NCBI GenBank assembly: GCA_002471975.1
Contig: DKQZ01000080.1
Location: 169-6,403, forward strand
Origin: Dialister sp. UBA7295
GTDB lineage: Bacteria > Bacillota > Negativicutes > Veillonellales > Dialisteraceae
Reading direction: 5' to 3'
DNA length: 6,235 bases
Positions 5,125 to 6,235 of the stretch are shown here, one piece after another. Both the position numbers and the translations under genes were made by a program. Below the pieces are notes generated by a model. The model saw only the letters and a program-made list of their open reading frames with translations, was not told the DNA's origin and made no database searches. The stretch's first letter is position 1. Every line of letters starts with the position of its first letter.

Positions 5125-5153
5125 TTTACTTATCGTTACTAAAGGTTTATATT
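5125..5153 (+). promoter_or_regulatory. Promoter of the DUF1445 hydro-lyase gene
   Basis: A -35 TTTACT (5125-5130, 4 of 6) and a -10 TATATT (5148-5153, 5 of 6) are separated by 17 bp. Initiation near 5160 would give a leader of about 62 nt carrying the hairpin at 5174-5200 and then the ribosome binding site. Confidence 0.55.
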
Positions 5154-5173
5154 AAGAGTAGCATAAATGACTG

Positions 5174-5203
5174 AAGGCGGTCCCGATTCCGGGCCGCCTT
5201 TTT
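5174..5203 (+). terminator. Intrinsic terminator-like hairpin in the hydro-lyase leader
   Basis: AAGGCGG (5174-5180) pairs with CCGCCTT (5194-5200), and inside it CCC (5182-5184) pairs with GGG (5191-5193) around GATTCC, with one bulged T. Five T (5199-5203) follow. This is a good Rho-independent terminator placed between the promoter and the GAGGAGGGG ribosome binding site (5208-5216). It could be a transcription attenuator of the gene, or end read-through from the repeat region. The upstream leader is too short for a classical riboswitch aptamer. Confidence 0.65.
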
Positions 5204-5221
5204 GTGTGAGGAGGGGTATGT

Positions 5222-6010
5222 ATGGATTACAGCAAAATGAAACCGGCAGAAGCACGGGCGCTTTTCCGCACGGGGGAACTGGTCCGTCAGACGAGCGGTA
5301 TGTGTGATGGTTATGCCCAGGCCAATATGGCCATTCTTCCAAAGAGTCTGGCTTTTGATTTCCTGCTTTTTACACAGAGAAATAAAAAGCCCTGTCCGGT
5401 CCTGGATGTGACGGAAGCAGGAAGTCCGATTCCTGTCATTGCGGCGCCGGGAGCAGATCTTCGGTATGATATCCCGAAGTACCGCATTTATAAAAAGGGC
5501 GAGCTGGTGGATGAAGTCATCAATCTGGAACATTACTGGCAGGATGATTTCGTGGCATTCCTTCTGGGCTGCTCTTTCTCCTTTGAAAGTCCCATGATTG
5601 AGGATGGCCTCGATGTGCGGCATATCACGGACTGTCACAATGTGCCCATGTATATCACGAATATCCAGTGCGTTCCGGCGGGCGTTTTCCATGGTCCCAT
5701 GGTGGTTTCCATGCGTCCTATGAAACCGGCCGATGCGATTCGTGCCGTCCAGATTACGACCCGTATGCCCTATGTCCATGGGGCACCGATCTATTTTGGC
5801 GATCCCGCAGGCATCGGCATCAAAGATATCGACAAACCGGACTTCGGTGAGCCTTCCGAAATCCGGGAAGGGGAAATTCCTGTCTTCTGGGCCTGCGGCG
5901 TCACTCCCCAGGCCGTGGCCATGACGGTCAAACCAGATATCATGATCACCCATGCTCCGGGGCATATGTTCATTACCGATATTCCGAATTCGTCGCTGGC
6001 GATTATGTGA
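5222..6010 (+). CDS. Putative hydro-lyase, DUF1445 / YcsI family
   Basis: The 262-residue protein spans the full DUF1445 (D-glutamate cyclase-like, UPF0317) family, whose usual length is about 255-270. Conserved blocks appear in order: GYAQAN (30-35), AFDFLLFTQRN (44-54), PCPVLDVTE (57-65), FLLGCSFSFE (113-122), RHITDCHNVPMY (133-144), GPMVVSMRP (158-166), HGAPI (186-190), VFWACGVTPQ (221-230) and THAPGHMFITD (243-253). There is no signal peptide or membrane segment, so it is probably cytoplasmic. Family members are called hydro-lyases; a mammalian relative has D-glutamate cyclase activity. The substrate here is unknown. The ATG at 5222 has GAGGAGGGG with suitable spacing; an out-of-frame ATG at 5218 is too close. 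The gene is a single-gene unit with its own promoter, and is flanked by direct copies of the two-hairpin element. Confidence 0.93.
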   Translation: MDYSKMKPAEARALFRTGELVRQTSGMCDGYAQANMAILPKSLAFDFLLFTQRNKKPCPVLDVTEAGSPIPVIAAPGADLRYDIPKYRIYKKGELVDEVINLEHYWQDDFVAFLLGCSFSFESPMIEDGLDVRHITDCHNVPMYITNIQCVPAGVFHGPMVVSMRPMKPADAIRAVQITTRMPYVHGAPIYFGDPAGIGIKDIDKPDFGEPSEIREGEIPVFWACGVTPQAVAMTVKPDIMITHAPGHMFITDIPNSSLAIM

Positions 6011-6019
6011 GTTTGTTGG

Positions 6020-6235
6020 AGGCTTTTCGCAGTTACCCTGTTTTGAGTCTCATACGGTATTCGTGAGTTAGCCTCACCGCGGCGAGCCCCGATATTGTCG
6101 CTATCGAGGTTTCGTGATTCGTGGTTCGTGGTTCGTGAAGGTGGCGGCGCTGATGCGCCGCTGTTTTTATATTGGGCCAATCCAATCATGATGTGGGAAA
6201 GGAACGGATTTCGGACTTCGGATTTGGGATTTCGG
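6020..6235 (+). repeat. Two-hairpin repeat element, copy 3 (cut by window end)
   Basis: This copy begins about 10 bp after the hydro-lyase stop. It matches copy 2 closely from GAGTCTCATACGG (6045) onward: small hairpin GTGAG/CTCAC around TTAGC (6063-6077), CGATA/TATCG (6090-6106), four heptamers (6110-6137), hairpin 1 (6144-6161), ATTGGGCCAATCCAATCATG (6171-6190), and a TTTCGG heptamer tract running to the end. Hairpin 2 would lie beyond the window. Confidence 0.85.
6144..6168 (+). terminator. Hairpin 1 of repeat copy 3, likely terminator of the hydro-lyase gene
   Basis: GCGGCGC (6144-6150), loop TGAT, GCGCCGC (6155-6161) is a perfect 7-bp GC stem followed by TG and five T (6164-6168). It lies 134 bp past the stop codon. 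Of the five such hairpins in the window this is the only one with a proper T-run, so here the repeat may have been recruited as a terminator. Confidence 0.6.

Noticed and set aside
5147..5965. 272-codon minus-strand frame antisense to the hydro-lyase
   Set aside because: It mirrors the strongly conserved DUF1445 gene; its composition (His- and Asp-rich, no hydrophobic pattern) is typical of an antisense shadow.
5791..6189. Minus-strand open frame of 132 codons over the hydro-lyase 3' end and repeat copy 3
   Set aside because: Half is antisense to a well-supported gene and half is repeat-derived.

Overview
The window looks like chromosomal DNA of a low-to-medium GC member of the Bacillota. 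The genes have strong AAGGAG-type ribosome binding sites and sigma-A-like promoters. The mix of gene families (an Rpn/PDDEXK_2 nuclease, an NhaC antiporter, a FlK-like thioesterase and a DUF1445 hydro-lyase) would suit a Negativicutes relative such as Dialister or Megasphaera. That placement is an inference, because no taxonomic marker gene is present.

Layout: (1) 1-1021, minus strand: an Rpn-family PD-(D/E)XK nuclease/transposase-like gene. It carries a credible second translation start inside its 3' third, and the DNA around that start is duplicated just past the stop codon, at the window edge. (2) 1113-1721, minus: a GNAT acetyltransferase of the phosphinothricin-acetyltransferase/MnaT type. 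(3) 1742-2087: non-coding DNA with a 69/70-bp tandem repeat array, bracketed by inverted tracts of 7-bp repeats. (4) 2088-2483, minus: a small hot-dog thioesterase resembling fluoroacetyl-CoA thioesterase FlK. (5) 2521-2720: a 200-bp MITE-like module with about 25-bp terminal inverted repeats and two terminator-like hairpins. (6) 2751-4028, minus: an NhaC-family Na+/H+ antiporter with a TATAAT promoter and an operator-like inverted repeat. (7) 4121-4711: two tandem copies of a complex two-hairpin repeat element. (8) 4712-5066: five copies of the same 69-bp repeat seen in (3), in the opposite orientation. (9) 5125-6010, plus: a promoter, an intrinsic-terminator-like hairpin in the leader, and a full-length DUF1445 putative hydro-lyase. 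(10) 6020-6235: a third copy of the two-hairpin element, cut by the window end.

The five protein genes do not form an obvious pathway or operon. Each is separated from its neighbours by its own non-coding DNA, and most have their own start signals. The unusual content is in the intergenic DNA, of which more than 1.5 kb is repeated. One family is a 69-bp repeat that in both arrays lies upstream of, and points the same way as, the next gene. Another is an element with GC-rich hairpins whose stems differ between copies but stay paired around a TGAT loop. Tracts of heptanucleotide repeats run through both. The other notable observation is the possible gene-within-a-gene in the Rpn nuclease, which matches the known RpnL/RpnS arrangement of anti-phage nucleases with intragenic antitoxins.
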